Part shown: piece by piece, positions 1-13,248 of the stretch
Layout of the letters: every line of letters begins with the position of its first letter
Numbering within the stretch: position 1 is the first letter of the stretch
Assembly: GCA_026874595.1 (NCBI GenBank)
Contig: CM049320.1
Location: 52,402,714-52,466,713, forward strand
Direction: 5' to 3'
Length of the DNA stretch: 64,000 nucleotides
Source: Sipunculus nudus
Taxonomy: Eukaryota > Annelida > Sipuncula > Golfingiida > Sipunculidae
The notes under the pieces: model-generated
The model's input: only the letters and a program-made list of their open reading frames with translations
Told to the model about the DNA's origin: nothing
Database searches by the model: none
Program-made: the position numbers and the translations under genes

Positions 1-269
1 TATCAAAACGTATTATTTATATTTTTGCAATGTTCATATTATTGTTAATACTTGTATCCGTTAAATGCAATCTCGGGTTAACCACATTAATTTTCAGATC
101 TTACTCAGTTATTTGAATCTCAGACATAACTAATTTTTTTCCAAATGATATTGTCCCTTTATGAACTATCACGTTTGAATTAGGTCGAAAAAATATGGTG
201 TTGCGAACAATTAATTATATAGAAATAAAGGATTTTATTGTCTTTAAATAGAGATCCAGACAACGGAGT

Positions 270-640
270 AGATATAAACCTTCCCGGCCAGGGCCTGGCT
301 ACTTTATTTACATCCAAAATCCGCCCTCTTAGGCCTTCACATGCCAGTTCCTTGGTCGCCGTGGTACCGTCCGTTCGGCAACCTGTATTTTTGCGAATAG
401 CTTTTTAGAAAAATATTTTGTCCTCTTTTACGATATGCATTCATTCATACGAAATGAAACGGGTTTATCTACGGGAGATTGCACCTAAGACGATAACTTT
501 ATAATGGTGAAATGATAAAACTGATACTGTGGAGATGCTATTGGCTTATATTCCCGGGGTCCAATTTTCGCGCTTAAATGATTTTACAAAGTTACACTTG
601 GTGGACGAGGTTGCATTTCTGCGATCGAACCTCAGTCGGA
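270..640 (+). repeat. Diverged dispersed repeat, copy 1
   Basis: Blocks here recur in order at about 6045-6290: GGCCTGGCTACTTTATTTAC, then CCGCCCTC, then an ACTGTGGAGATG...TTATATT block, then GGTTGCATTTCTGCGA. The similarity is patchy, so this is an old dispersed repeat rather than a recent duplication. The rest of 1-1290 shows no gene I can support. An open frame at 1033-1278 matches nothing I recognise. Confidence 0.4.
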
Positions 641-1293
641 CGATCTTTGAATCAAAATTAAATAAACAAAAATCTTGTAGAACCCTATACCCTTCACGTT
701 CTGAGAGATGAAAAACTCCGATCAATTACACGGAGCTAATTACCGAAACCCCTAATCGGCCAGTAACCCCGAAATGCTAGTATTCACAACTTTGCAACTA
801 CATTATAATTGTTACCATATCTTCTATCTGCTTCATATCTAGTCCGTAATACATTTTGCCATACTAACATTCAGTGAATCAAAAAATGTGCTCACACGAA
901 AGGTCGAGCCGATGCCCGTGTAAAAAGAAATAATAGAGCAGGTGGCAAATGATCAAATCGGCCGATGACCAACGATACAAGTCATTTTGGCCTCTGTGAT
1001 ACTTCTTTACCCAAAACACACTGACACGCGGAATGCTTGGGGACCCAAACGGTTTTATTTTGGTGATCACATTGAATCCTAGGAACGTCCAACGATTGAA
1101 AAAGGACCGTCTTTATTATGTAGTTTCGACGTCGAGGCTATTCTTCCACCACGAATGCCTTACATGTGAAATTATCACCATTATAAAGCCTAACACAGCC
1201 TATGATCTTTATTTCATTGATTTTATTAAGGAACTATCAAATCGGCATCATCTGGTTCGTACTACGCTAGAAAAGTAGAGAAACGTGCCTCAG

Positions 1294-2648
1294 CTTTTCA
1301 GGCCAGCTCTTTCCAATTCGATGCCAAAGATCGATTTAAGACCCGCCAAATGTGTCTTTTACAATGTGATAAACAAGCAGCGTGCAGAACTGCAAATTTG
1401 TTCAGCAATGGTACATGTGAATCACTCCTTTCGCCGACCCTAGACATTACTGCTGTGGCCGAGAGTACGATGTACATCAGGAGTTACCGTGAGTACAGTT
1501 GCTTTGTTATTATCTTAAAGTTTATATAAAATACCCGACTATACAACATCACAAATATTAAGTCATAGAATATAAGCAGAACGCTCGTGCATCTTAAAAA
1601 TCACAATGTGATGGTTATCTGATCTAGTTTTTTATACTAAGTATGTCGGGAAATAAACACACAAATACCGTCAGATAAGTTAATGTTACACAGACAAATC
1701 GGAAAAAGCGATATATTATTATAAGGGGAACTTTTAATTTTACTCAGACCATTTTGTAATGAGCTAATCGTTCTATTACGCAGGATTAACGGGCGGGTTC
1801 GGACATTTCTTTGAGATGGGTATGCCGCACTCCAATAGTGTGAACGTGCCTTCCTGTTACAAGTTTGTCAAGACGGCAAAACTATGGCTGGCCTCGCGGG
1901 ATCACTGTGGGTTAAGTGGTGGCGATCTGGTCAGCATAGAAACAGCGGAGGAAAAGAGTCACATTCAAACCATTGTTCAATCAATGGGAAGCAAAGGTAA
2001 AAAATCAAATTATGTAGAGGTAAGCACGTTTATCGGCGCAACATGGATTGGCGATTCAAAAATATATTATGATTGCGTCATAATCACATTGAAGAATACT
2101 TACCTATAGCCATACATATGATAAATTGGTTTGCTCACATTCTATTAAATATATGAGTTACTTTTGACATATTTAGTATGGGAGTACAGGTAAGCTTTTA
2201 AGATAAAAATACAGGATCGCTGAAATAGCTCCTACTTCCGCAAATGCATATTCAAGGAGATATAAAAATAATAAACAAGCTGTACCGCATGGCCGTTGTG
2301 TTGATCAAACAATAGAGCACATTGAAATTAACAGTTCATAAGAACCCCTCGTAATTTGCTTTAAATACATTTTTCATGGTCTGAATATCACCAGTGTGTA
2401 AAGGAAAATAGTTTAAACTGAATACATATATCAAATTTCCACAGATTACTGGTTTGTGTCGGGGACTGATGCGGATCAGGAGGGCGTGTTGTACTGGAAA
2501 TCTTAACTACACAGCATGGTGCCATGGATTGGCAGATACCAACAGTGGCCTGAATTGCATGCATGTGCTGCTGTATGACTGGCTTCGTAGGGATGATAAT
2601 GATTGTGTCAACAGTCTTAACTTTATATGCGAAGTTTCGGCATCTTAA
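1294..2648 (+). pseudogene. PAN-like plus C-type lectin domain gene, three exons seen, frameshift in last exon
   Basis: Three exons can be joined. Exon A (about 1294 or 1302 to 1488, donor GTGAGT) encodes a Cys-patterned stretch with MCLLQCDKQAACRTANLFS, like a PAN/apple module. Exon B (1784-1996, acceptor after TTACGCAG, donor GTAAAA) encodes the first half of a CTLD: SCYKF, then W-x-A-S-R-D-H-C, then GGDLVSIETAEE. Exon C (2445-2648, acceptor after TTTCCACAG) encodes the second half: DYWFVSGTDADQEGV, then LNYTAW, LNC, a D-N-D-C cysteine and FICEV before TAA. The A-B and B-C introns are both phase 1. In exon C the first part is read in frame 2 and the rest in frame 0, with the switch at about 2495-2501 beside an AAA run, so the present sequence cannot encode an intact CTLD. 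A signal-peptide exon was not found upstream. The EPN/WND calcium motifs are not canonical. This could be a true pseudogene, an allele, or an assembly error. The family call is firm; the function (secreted glycan or pathogen recognition) is inferred. Confidence 0.8.
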
Positions 2649-2654
2649 ATTTCT

Positions 2655-5600
2655 TAAATTACAGACGATGGGCAGGTTCACGTATCCGAAACGGAATGGC
2701 TGCAAAGAGACAAATAAATATCCAAAGATAGGGCAGTCCCGCATATATCTTTTGATATTTTATACTCATTGAGACACGTTTAACCCGAAAATATGAACGT
2801 GTAAAAATACAATGTGCAGGTTGGGAAATCGCCAAAGGAGAATATTGAACAGAGACAAAATTAATATCCAAACATGATGAAGTCTCGAAAAAACGTTGAA
2901 AAACGTATATTTGCTACAATTGTTAACCATTGTATGCTGCGTGCAACGTTTCAAAACATACTCTTAACTTTATGTAAAACGACATTTGAAGTTGGACCTT
3001 TTTTTATGTCAGGCACTTTGTATGTCATGTTATATAATGTCTAGCTCTTATACTGATGATTAATTGATTTATACCTTTACACAGGTGCATTTCTTATTAT
3101 TTTACTTGTAATATATGGTTACAACATCATTAACAGTTTGATGATATGCCCGGTATTACAATACACATACATTAATTTAACGATAATAACTTTAATCAGT
3201 TACAGTTTGTACCTAGTGAAGTTATTTCTTCCAGATTGATATGATAGATGACCTGACTTTCCCTTTTCTTGTAGAGTGTCCTTAAAGGTGGAAATGCTTG
3301 TTCACAGAAACACATATATTGCCATGATATGCACTCTGTTTGTTGCTTATGAACACATGGCGTTTAATAAAGTTAGTATATGCTGATTGTACTTTGATAT
3401 TTTTTATCACATTGTTTGATCAAATTAGTCATAAGAAAATGACTCGGTGCATTTTTTAAATGGAGCCTAAGACTCGCGGCACCAGTCATCTTTGAATGTC
3501 TGATTATACTACAAGAATCGAACTAGTTTTGCTGTAATTTTTCGATACTAAACTTTATATAGCTGTATATTGCTTGATAGATTGTTTACTTAATTATGCA
3601 GTTACATAGCGTCAAAGGGCTCCTCTTTCTCCAACGTTATAACTTTTAATGAGCTATACATAGACACGGATCGTGCATCCACTCTACGCACACTTTGTGG
3701 CCACTGCAGTACACTGAATATACGTGTGATATGTATGTAGAAAGAGGAAGTCCAACAACAATGGATTATTTATCATTTAAGGAATCTTAATCAGCTAAAT
3801 GGTAATTGGCAAACGGACCGACATATTGACTTCAACGTGTTAGTTCAGTTTCCTGAAAACGTGAAAAATTATAGCTATTTGTTAGTTACTTATACATTTA
3901 AACATCAGGAAAATATAAGCCAAGCTGTAAGTATAAAACAAATAAAAGTGCAATTTTTAAATAAAAAATACGACTCTCGTACTTCGGAAATTAATGTACC
4001 GTTGCAGACAAAAAAAAGACTCATCGCCGGAACAGCAGCTCCACACACACGCCAACACATATATGGGGGGTGGGTTATAGTGTCTTTACAGCTGCAACAT
4101 TAACATGGATGAGTTCAGGTCATGAATTTTAATCAGTCCAGACATTCGGTTCTAAAATATTAACCATATTCAAAAGAAATTGTACGATACGTGTATGACA
4201 AGTGTATTGCAAAAGGTCCCTAAGCTCCCCGTAACATCACAGAGGGCTGAACATCAAATATAGATACGTTGTTACTTTTAACACCTATCCACATAGGATT
4301 AAATATTATCCTGTTTTGAAAACAGAAAAGACAGCATGAATCGATATATTTTGTTATATTTAAATTTGATTTATCTATACGCTTGCCTAGTGTGACTGGC
4401 TTTAACAATGACGCTTTTTTAATGAACATACTCTTTTATTCAAAGTGTTTCTTGTTGTATCATGGCAGCCAATACGGATTCCTTCCTGTGAACACGATAG
4501 ACCGCGTGATACTGTGGATTCAGAAAATATTGGTTTGGTTTCAAATTTCGTTGTTGTCACCTGAAACACTATTCGTTGAGTTAAAGCTTTTGTGGATTAG
4601 TCGTTTCTGGTCATGCATTGTATCAACATTAATAATTGAACAGACCTGGACATAAGCCAAATATCAGTATTTTCTTTTTGTTAAAAATCCATTGAATATT
4701 TACACATTTCTGACTCCTTAAATCAAATGTCAGCTTCACGCAGTCCCTGTACAAGGGACAGGACTAATGATACAATTGACAAAATAGCAGCTGACTTATC
4801 TGAACATTTTTGGGTCATCTCGATAGAATTCTCAGGGTTAATTGTACCTGTGTCTATCAAATGAAAACATGCCTATCTGAATGTATAACTAGATAAATGA
4901 AACAAGCCCCAGCGCAAGGTGTTGGTATGTCGTATGTTCAAAAGGTACCCCCTTTCGACTCACATGCCCGGGAAGGAGGTAACAGTTAGACTGGGCTCCA
5001 GCTCATACTTGTGCTCAGCTGACCCTGAATAGTCACCCAGCCAGGGGCTTACTAGATTAACTCTGCCGCACGGTTGTTTATTTTATTTAAACATTACATT
5101 ATTTCCATAGAAGAATAAAATAAGATTAGCAGGGCAAAATTACCTTTATCTACTACTTGTAGTGAGATAACATGAGAGAGCAATTCCACATGCCAGTGTT
5201 AGTGCAGACGCACTTTCAAACAGTCACTTGTTTGTCCGACACTGGTGAAATATTGATTTGTTTTCTCACCCCAAGGTGAGGATACACCCCAAGGTGGGAC
5301 ACATATCGTTTTCTTTGTGTTTTATTAATCTTTACCATTTACCTGGACGATGTCATAGGCCTAACTCAATGCACAGGGTCGACGGGCTTTCAAAAATTCT
5401 ATAATAAACCTAATGATCGTTGCGTTTTTTATTTCATGGATAAAGGTTTCCCACGAATTCCACGAAAATAAAACCCCAACGAACAATTCTGAATCCATAG
5501 TTTTCATTTTTCTTCACTTCAAGAATGCTTATCATCACAAAATTTCGGAATATTCGTAAATTTTGTAATATTCGTAGTAATATGATATTAGTGTAAATGC

Positions 5601-6030
5601 GACAATGCACCCAACAATAGTGGCATCTTAATCGTCGGCCTGAACACAAATATACCACCCAATATGACAACACAATCTCTAACACAGCTTCGCTTTTCTG
5701 CTTACAACAACCAGACCCATTATTGGACCTGACCTGTGTAGTTCTACAACGTAGCTTAACGAGCAGGCATAGGATATATTCTGGGAACCAACCATGCTGT
5801 TCGACCGCCATTTCTTACCTATTTGATTGCAGATGATCACTAGATAAATTCTCAGGTAATCCACGACCCACCTAAATTTTCTCGTTTAAATCAATTTGTG
5901 TGACCTCTGGCACGCCGTAAACTAATTTTCATGGATGTTTCATTTTCCCTGCATATCAGAATACGGTTGACTTGGTTTGTTAAAGATAAGGTAAAGCAAA
6001 CAGTTAATTAAATGACAATTAAGGCTGATA
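2655..6030. other. No gene recognised; AT-rich flank
   Basis: This stretch holds only short open frames without family signatures. An ATG in a good context at 5811 on the minus strand begins a frame with a possible donor (GTCAGG) after about 28 codons, but nothing supports a gene. At about 5265-5300 there is a short direct repeat (CACCCCAAGGTG twice). Confidence 0.4.
3360..3372 (+). terminator. Possible poly(A) signal downstream of the lectin gene
   Basis: TTTAATAAAG lies about 720 bp downstream of the lectin stop codon. It is the canonical hexamer but the distance is long, so assignment to that gene is tentative. Confidence 0.25.
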
Positions 6031-6044
6031 ATTACTTAAGCCAA

Positions 6045-6290
6045 ACGAATTTCAGGACCCGGCTACCTTATTTACAACTTCTGCCCTCCTGTTTTAAATG
6101 ACTTTTGGTGATCTTTTGTTTGTATGAATTTGGGTTTATTCACGTTCACTTGCAACATAGACGTTCACCCTAAAATGGTCAATCTCACACTGTGGAGGTG
6201 TTACTGGTTTTATATTAAGAGGAACCCAATGTTTGCTCTTTTGTAGCGGGGTTGCATTTTCGCGACCATGAATCATAATGTATTGAAAAC
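6045..6290 (+). repeat. Diverged dispersed repeat, copy 2
   Basis: Partner of the copy at 270-640. It shares GGCTACCTTATTTAC, CTGCCCTCC, ACTGTGGAGGTGTTACTGG and GGTTGCATTTTCGCGA in the same order. No coding potential seen. Confidence 0.4.
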
Positions 6291-6299
6291 ACATTGGTA

Positions 6300-7860
6300 T
6301 CTTGTAACTTGATAAAATGAAAATATTAAGAAACATATTGTAATACGTTACCTCATGTCGCAATATATTGCAAAACGCAAATCATCAACGTACCCAGCCC
6401 TACTATTAATTAAAGGGCACGGGGTAAAAGAGTGTAAACGGGATAAAAGAAAAGTAAACATAGACTTCATGGAAGAATGTTTAGCTGATATAGGCAATGC
6501 TTTGTCGCCTAAGACACGTTAACAATATACTATGAATTTTATAAATCCAGATAAAGATTTTCGTTGAAACAACAGTTCCTTCATGAAGAACCATTGTTTG
6601 ACTAGAATCAAAGAACTCCTATTGAAAGCTTGGTACCCTTTACCAGGGTCTTACCTCGCAGCCGGTCCGAAGTAAATATGACGCGTGAATGTTGACCTTT
6701 TCACTGAAGCAACTGAAGTAACTAGATTACACGGATTGTTTGACTAATGAACTAAAACTATAACAAATTCACGAAATGTCAGTTGAATTACTTTAACATA
6801 GTCCTTGGCTAAAAATTAAAAAAAGTGAATCATGTATGAACTGTTATGCATAGAGATAAGCTGAATTAATGAAGCTTTAAGACACATGTATGATGTGTTA
6901 CTTACTTAAACGTAAAAGCCTAATAAACTTTTAACACGCTGTGTGCATTATGAGATAAATGAACGCAATTATATGATAAAGTTACGTATTGGATTCTAAA
7001 CTGTGTAGCAGACTTTGCCGTGAAGGGAATTTATGATATGGTGACTATATTTTGCCAAATTTGATTACGTATATAACAATTTAACAGCTGGAGAAATAGA
7101 CGACTGGGATTTAGACATATATTATAATATTAAATATACAATCTAGAGGAAGCAAGTTTTGTCATCGCCAATTGAGAGAAATTGTATGTAAGGCTCACCA
7201 GTGCATCACATAATCATTGTTATGACGTAACCAAAATTTCTATGGCTCTCTTATAGGGCCCACAGGCAAAAACATCAGCTGTGCGTCTTAATCGTCAAAG
7301 GATCAGCCCGGCTTCTTACCCCTTCTTAAGCCTTATATATGATATATTTATATATTAAAACAAACGCTGGGTTTAATGCTTTGCCTTGGCTTAATTGCCT
7401 CTGTGACAGACAATTAAAGTTTACAAAGTTTTGCTTGTGTGTGCAGAGCAAGTAGATATGAATATTTATATGTTTAAATGTTAATATCTACTTGCAATTC
7501 CCACACAAGCAATACTTTGTAAATATATTTATCGGATAAAATAGATTAATCTCTTTTGCCGTTAAAATAAAACTGTTAACGTCTTTCAGTTTGTGATTCA
7601 ACCATAAATTAAAATCTTCATTTTCTAAGGATCGCTTTGATCTTGTTATAAAATATAATATTACTTTTAGCTTTACTTTTCTTTGTAATATAACAGTTCA
7701 ATACGTAAAATAGAATGACTTGTGCGAACTTAAAAAGGATGATGTACCTGTATATCCTCCATTTTTTATGCTCTCTTATCCAATTCTTCATCTGAGTATA
7801 TGTATCTGCAGAGTTCCATTCCGGTTTGGAACTATGCGACATGGCGGTAACAGTCGCTTC
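6300..7860. other. No gene recognised
   Basis: AT-rich sequence with only short unconvincing frames. Around 7425-7515 there is an imperfect inverted repeat: TTTGCTTGTGTGTGCAGAGC and AAGTAGATAT are matched later by ATATCTACTTGCAATTCCCAC and ACAAGCAA. It could fold as a long hairpin. Confidence 0.4.
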
Positions 7861-7879
7861 CTATCATATTATTTGTATC

Positions 7880-8112
7880 CTGGTGTCACCCAGGGGCGGG
7901 GTGTACCGCACCTGCGTGTCCTGGGTGTGTAATCTTCCTTGGTCATTACACCGAGGATCCCCCTCCCCCTAGACGCAATAACTGAAGAGTGATACACGGC
8001 TGTGGGGCACAGCCTTCCCATTACCTGCAGAGTGCTCGTCCTGAGTGGGGCTGACCGTAAAAATCTCAACGCCTCGGCTTTGAGTCCTGTGCTTTACTCC
8101 TGACCTACAGAA
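7880..8112 (-). repeat. SINE-like element (tail domain shared with 46176-46345)
   Basis: Read on the minus strand, a tRNA-like start (TAGGTCAGGAGTAAAGCAC, resembling an A box) is followed by GAGCACTCTGCAGGTAATGG and GGAAGGCTGTGCCCCACAG, then by a region ending CAGGTGCGGTACACC. The core recurs at 46.2 kb as GGAAGATTGTGCCCCACAG with CAGGTGTGATCACC at the same relative place, so both look like diverged copies of one tRNA-derived SINE family. The B box here is degenerate. Confidence 0.5.
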
Positions 8113-9925
8113 GCCGGTGTAATTTCTATTCAATTGAAAAAGATAATTCACAAAGCTGATTAAGGTTAAATATGTTGTCTTGTTATATGTACCTCCATCT
8201 GATTGTTAAGGTGTTAGTGTATTTGATAACTTGGAGGATATGATAGACATTCCACCTATACTGCGTTTACATAATCGAAAACAGTGATTATCGAAATACC
8301 ATATTTCTGATATTTTTGCTTGCTTAATTGTGTCAGAGGACTTAAGTTTTATTGTTACAGGTCAGGTTCTCCTTTCTTACGACTAAGGTGCCAAACAAAC
8401 ACGAAAAAGTCAGAATATTTTTTCAAGATAAACCAACAGACTGTCATCAAACTTGCTATTAAACTGGCATTACCTGCGTCCTAAATCTGGTTGTGACGCC
8501 TAGAATCTCTTTATTTTTACGGTTTTTTTTATATTTTTCTCAGATTGGCAAAGCAACCTCTTGGCCATAATGTAGGGCATATGTCGTCGCTGTTGAGCAC
8601 ATGAATTAAGTCCCAGCTACACCTCGAGACAGAACTATTTTTTCAGAGAGCCTGAAATGAGGTAAAGTCTTAGGGCCACAGTTTTACTGTCTTAGAATGC
8701 TTACCATAGAATTTACAAATGGGATGCTCATTCGTTTACCATAACATTCCCTGTGTGCAATAGAAAATCTTGTGTGACCTCTTCCATATTGAATTTCAGA
8801 ACGTTATCTAGAAATAAAAGAGAGAAATGCAGGAATGTACTTTATCAAAGGAATATTTATTGTAGGAAAGCTTAACAACGATACATTACAGAGGCAGCCG
8901 GGGATACATACCAAATAAGGGATTTGAGATGAACAGCTATAGATAGTATATAACGTTAGGTACAATACCGATGTCATAAGATCTACCATATATATGCACC
9001 CGGTGATATGTATTGATAATATACTTTTTCGGATAAAGATAAATATTAGCCAATACCATATATTCAAACATGTCAAGCTGCAAGTAACAAAATGAACACA
9101 TCATGCATTTAATACCGTGGATATAATTTCTCTCCGAAACTGTAGACGTGTACATCATGGTGTGGTATTTTATAGTTTTCCAGATTACCTATCGACATAA
9201 GCCATAGCGGGCTCGGGTAAATTTAAAATAAGTAAAACAAATTTTATTTGAACTATAAATATCAAAAATGTAAATGCAATTTATATCAAAGGCAGTGCGA
9301 CAAAAATTATCCTTGTATTCGCTTTCAAATGTATCACACCACAGTGTTTGAAACGTGATACGCTATTTACATTTTAAGTATACAACCATATAGAACATAA
9401 CATCGTGACAAAAATTATCTGCTTAAAATAATTTAGCTACAAATAACGTTTTAAACAGTATATTGCTTTCAAATATAATTCAGAATGAACAACACCGTGC
9501 ACAGTATTACCTTAAAATAAGAAAAAGTTTCTAACAGGACCTAAAAAATAATAAGATCGATATGCATTATTAAAATGTTGAACCCCAATTATATATCACA
9601 TTTATATGATGTTCGGAATGCGTTCTATGAACGTCTCGCAACATTCACACAATGACATAAAAAATACCATTTGCATCTGAATGATATTGTTCACCTCCAA
9701 TTGATCAATGTCAATCTATGATAAATGCACAATGTAACATGGGGAATACATATTCCTACGCGTGTCCATGAATAGGATATATGCAGGAAAGCCTTAACAT
9801 CAATGAAGCGCAAATCCATGCATAAGGATAATCAGATTGTTAGTGAATGTGGCAAGTAATGGGCAATAGACAACAGCGCACTAGTTTCAGCTTCAGTAAT
9901 CTGCAATCTGGTACCACTGGTAGCT
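8113..9925. other. No gene recognised
   Basis: AT-rich intergenic or 3' flanking DNA of the minus-strand lectin exon. Minus-strand frames at 8804-9158 have no family signature. Confidence 0.4.
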
Positions 9926-9932
9926 CTAAACG

Positions 9933-10156
9933 TCACGTAACTTCAAAAGTGGGACATTTCACAAATAAAGTAGTGTCATTTAGTGCAGCTTTCATCGTGC
10001 CATATCTTCCATAAGACTGTGCGTAAAGGCAGTTACGGGCATTATCTATATCAATTGATCTATGGATCCAGGCTGTGAAGCGTAGAGGGGCCCAAGCGGC
10101 CTTCAAGTACCACACATCCTCCTGATCCCCATTGCTACCGGATGTGTACCAGGGAC
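9933..10156 (-). CDS. Terminal exon of a second C-type-lectin-like gene (CTLD second half)
   Basis: On the minus strand an acceptor (ACTGTAAACAG) precedes an open exon that starts in phase 1 and ends in TGA. The protein begins PWYTSGSNGDQEDVWYL, continues with RFTAWIHRS and ARNCLYAQ, and ends FVKCPTFEVT. It lines up with the last exon of the lectin gene at 2445-2648 (YWFVSG..DQEGV, NYTAW, LNC, FICEV), and both exons begin at the same codon position and phase. The third CTLD cysteine (D-x-x-C in the other gene) is replaced by Asn in AALNDTTLF, so one disulfide would be lost. No EPN/QPD or WND calcium motif is present. The exon with the first half of the domain was not found between 10.2 and 13.6 kb. 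The exon is intact in frame, so it may be functional. Confidence 0.6.
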
Positions 10157-10159
10157 CTG

Positions 10160-13100
10160 TTTACAGTGCAACTCAGTGTTACTCAGTAACCTAATATAAA
10201 TACTCAAAAATTACTTTGGATACGCTCTGATATTTTGTGAGTCTCTGTATAGGTTTTCATTAGTATTCAGGCAATCTAGAAAAAACACTGATTCTGTTAA
10301 TGAAACGATGTCACGGAACCCCCCCCCCCCCAAGGCCCCAATCCCCCTCAACTCCACCCAACCCCCACCCACCGGTGCTCGATAATTGTTTTCGACGTTT
10401 GATCATGAAGTAGCTTAAACTATTTAGCAACATAAAAGAATAATTAAAATGTTATCCTCTGGCTGCCTTTTAGCTCCAGGTTTCAAATTCGCGAAAGGAA
10501 ATTTAATGAAGTTCCGTGAATAAAAAAAAACTCCATTCGTGGAGAGCAAGTAAAAAAAAAATTATGATGTTATAGAAAATAACATCATTATCAGATATCT
10601 GATAACAATAAAAATTGATAAGCAGTCGTTCGAAGTTCACTTGGGTCCCCCTCCAAATTGAATTATTCGTACATATTACTTTGCATTATTTATTCATAAA
10701 AGGATGGATATAGTCTGTGTAGGTTATTATTTGCTGTGACTCAAAATCTTAACCCTCGCGAAACCCAAGAAAGGTGAAAATCGCGAATTGGTAATCCTCG
10801 AGAACATGAAGCCAACCACAGTATGTGCAGTAAGGGGCATACCCTAGTATCAAAATCGTCTCACCATATCTCGAAGTTATTACCATATCACTTGTACACC
10901 TGTTTAAAGCAGTAATGATATGTGATATAAGAAAGAACATCAGAAATATATTCTTTACAGCTTCAATTGACATTCCAAATGTAAAGCAAGATATTTGGTA
11001 CCCTCCAACAAGGTTCTTTCACGAAAACTTCCCGAGCAACAAGGTTGTGTTCTTTCAACTGGATAAAAGCTTCGCTTATTCCTAATTTTGTTTGGGATAA
11101 ATAATGGCATAAAAATCGAGATAATATAGCCCCAAGGATCGGCTTAAATGGTTCGATCAGCGAAACCGATATTAATATTTTCCAAAATAATAAGGCTGTC
11201 ATTACCTAGGTTAACTAAGATACGTTCGCATGCTGTTCTTCGCTAACTAATAAACTTATGTTGGTGTGTGGTTTATTTATAATTGGCCGATTATTACCAG
11301 AGTTAATTTAATTAATTCTGTCCAAGACACAGAACTACAAAAGAATGTGAGAGCCGAGCTACCGAACTGTTCTCAGGTGTACTGGACATTAAATAACTCT
11401 ACATGCCGAGCTGAGGAAAGAAAACTCCGTGTGCCTTTCCAGTAACACCGTTTGATTCTTAATTAATGTATTTACAATATTCCCGTGTGTCATGTCGGTC
11501 AGCTGCATTGGATCGATGACTTAAGGAAATTACACATAATAAAATACCACATTCACTTTAGTGTGAGGTCCTTTGCTTGTATGTGAAGGTTCGCCTTTAC
11601 AATTTTGATGGTTATAACTATTGCTGTCGCAAATAAAAAAAAATTGACGTACAATGGAAATTAAACGATACATGCGCACGTACTGCGTCAAAGACACCAG
11701 CCGGACAGAATAAACTTTTGTACGGAGATGGCAGGAGAGAGGGAAGTAATGAAATTGGTGACTAAGTTCTAGTTTTGATGCCCATGGACCATTTGAGTTA
11801 GTTATACGGTAATCTCCAGGTTACTGGTGTAATGATAATAAGGTATGGGCCGATTTAGTGGCAGCCATATTTACTCAAGTGAAAATCATGCAAAGGGGCC
11901 CTTTTCCAATTATTGATTTACAGAAATGCCCCCCACTCTGAGAAAGAAAAGGAATACGGAGAGCATAGGGAATAGCTTTCCATCAGTCCAATAGTCAGGT
12001 TGACTTACCTCATAGATTCGATAGCAGTTGATGAAATGACATCACGCAATGAAATGTATTGCAAAGCAAAGAGCTGCACTATTCCTCTGGCATTCAGACA
12101 AAACAAATCACGATAACGTTCCGATGAATCTATATCATATAGATGTTTTGTTACGTTGATGAGATCAAATCTGACGGTCTTTGCCTGTGTATAGAATCTT
12201 GATATTGTAAATGTGTGCTAAGCAGTTCAATTGCTCTCCACAGATACTCTATCAAAGGGGCATGTGATCACCCATCAATGTTTGTTTTAAATACACGGTG
12301 TGCCAACTGGTATTCCACCGGATTACTAGTACCTGCTTTTGAAATTTATTATAAGACTCAACCTGTCTGCTTTGTAGACTCAGTAGGGAGATATTTCTGA
12401 CTATTTGTTTGGATTCCGTGGCGATCTTTCTTTTTTCTATTTTATTAACAAACCAAGCGGTGCAGAAATATGGCTACACCATCGGTAAAAGGAGATGTGC
12501 ACTGATTATCTTCAAATGTTCGGAGAATGCGTCCATTGTGACAGAGGAATTTCCAATAAAAATGCTGAAAATATCACACTAGCTCCATATTCTAGACATA
12601 TCATATAGTGTGGCAATGTTTGAGGTCACTTTTACTAGCCAATACCAGCTTAACACTCGTAGCAACTTAACACTTTTAGTTTCTTAGGTAATGTTATCAT
12701 AACCAGCATTGCATCAAGGATATACTGAGTGTTGTCCGGGATCGGCAGTGCGACAGAGACAGGCTGTCCCCAACAATCAGGTTTTGTATATACCACTTTC
12801 CATAATACAAGGTTTTTAGTGGGTGTTTAATGCGGTGTATTAAATCAGCTACGCTGTTTACTAGTACTTTCCTCTTATACTATTTCAATAATCTTAAGTC
12901 TTGCCAGTATAGGGTGCAAAAAATACCTTATGCTAATGTACATATCTAACGTTCATTAAAAGGTAATTCAAAAGGGTCCAATATATTTATTACTCTTTGG
13001 AACCATGGGTGCGGACACCTTGACCTCTAAGATAGAATCAAAGAGAGAGATGAGCAAAAGTAAAGTTCCCAAAATGATGCATATTATCAGCTTTAAGCGA

Positions 13101-13245
13101 AGTGCTCAATGGTGTCATGCCGGCACCCTCTCTAATATAAATAAAAGTAGGATCGAAAGGTTATGAAACTGCAGTTTTTTATACACACGTAAATGCACAC
13201 TTTACTTGAAATCGGGGACAGCCGGAAAGAGGGTTTATAGAAACA
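10160..13245. other. No gene recognised; likely intron or intergenic
   Basis: This stretch lies upstream of the minus-strand lectin exon and should contain its 5' exons, but I could not identify them. It holds a poly-C tract at 10319-10331 and two CGCGA-containing blocks (10488-10500 and 10755-10795) that resemble each other. Confidence 0.35.
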
Positions 13246-13248
13246 TTT

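Noticed and set aside
529-711. Short ORF at 529-711 as a gene
   Set aside because: It falls in a diverged dispersed repeat and has no domain or splice evidence.
1033-1278. 81-aa ORF just upstream of the lectin gene as its first exon
   Set aside because: No signal peptide, no donor at its end, and a stop codon before the PAN-like exon.
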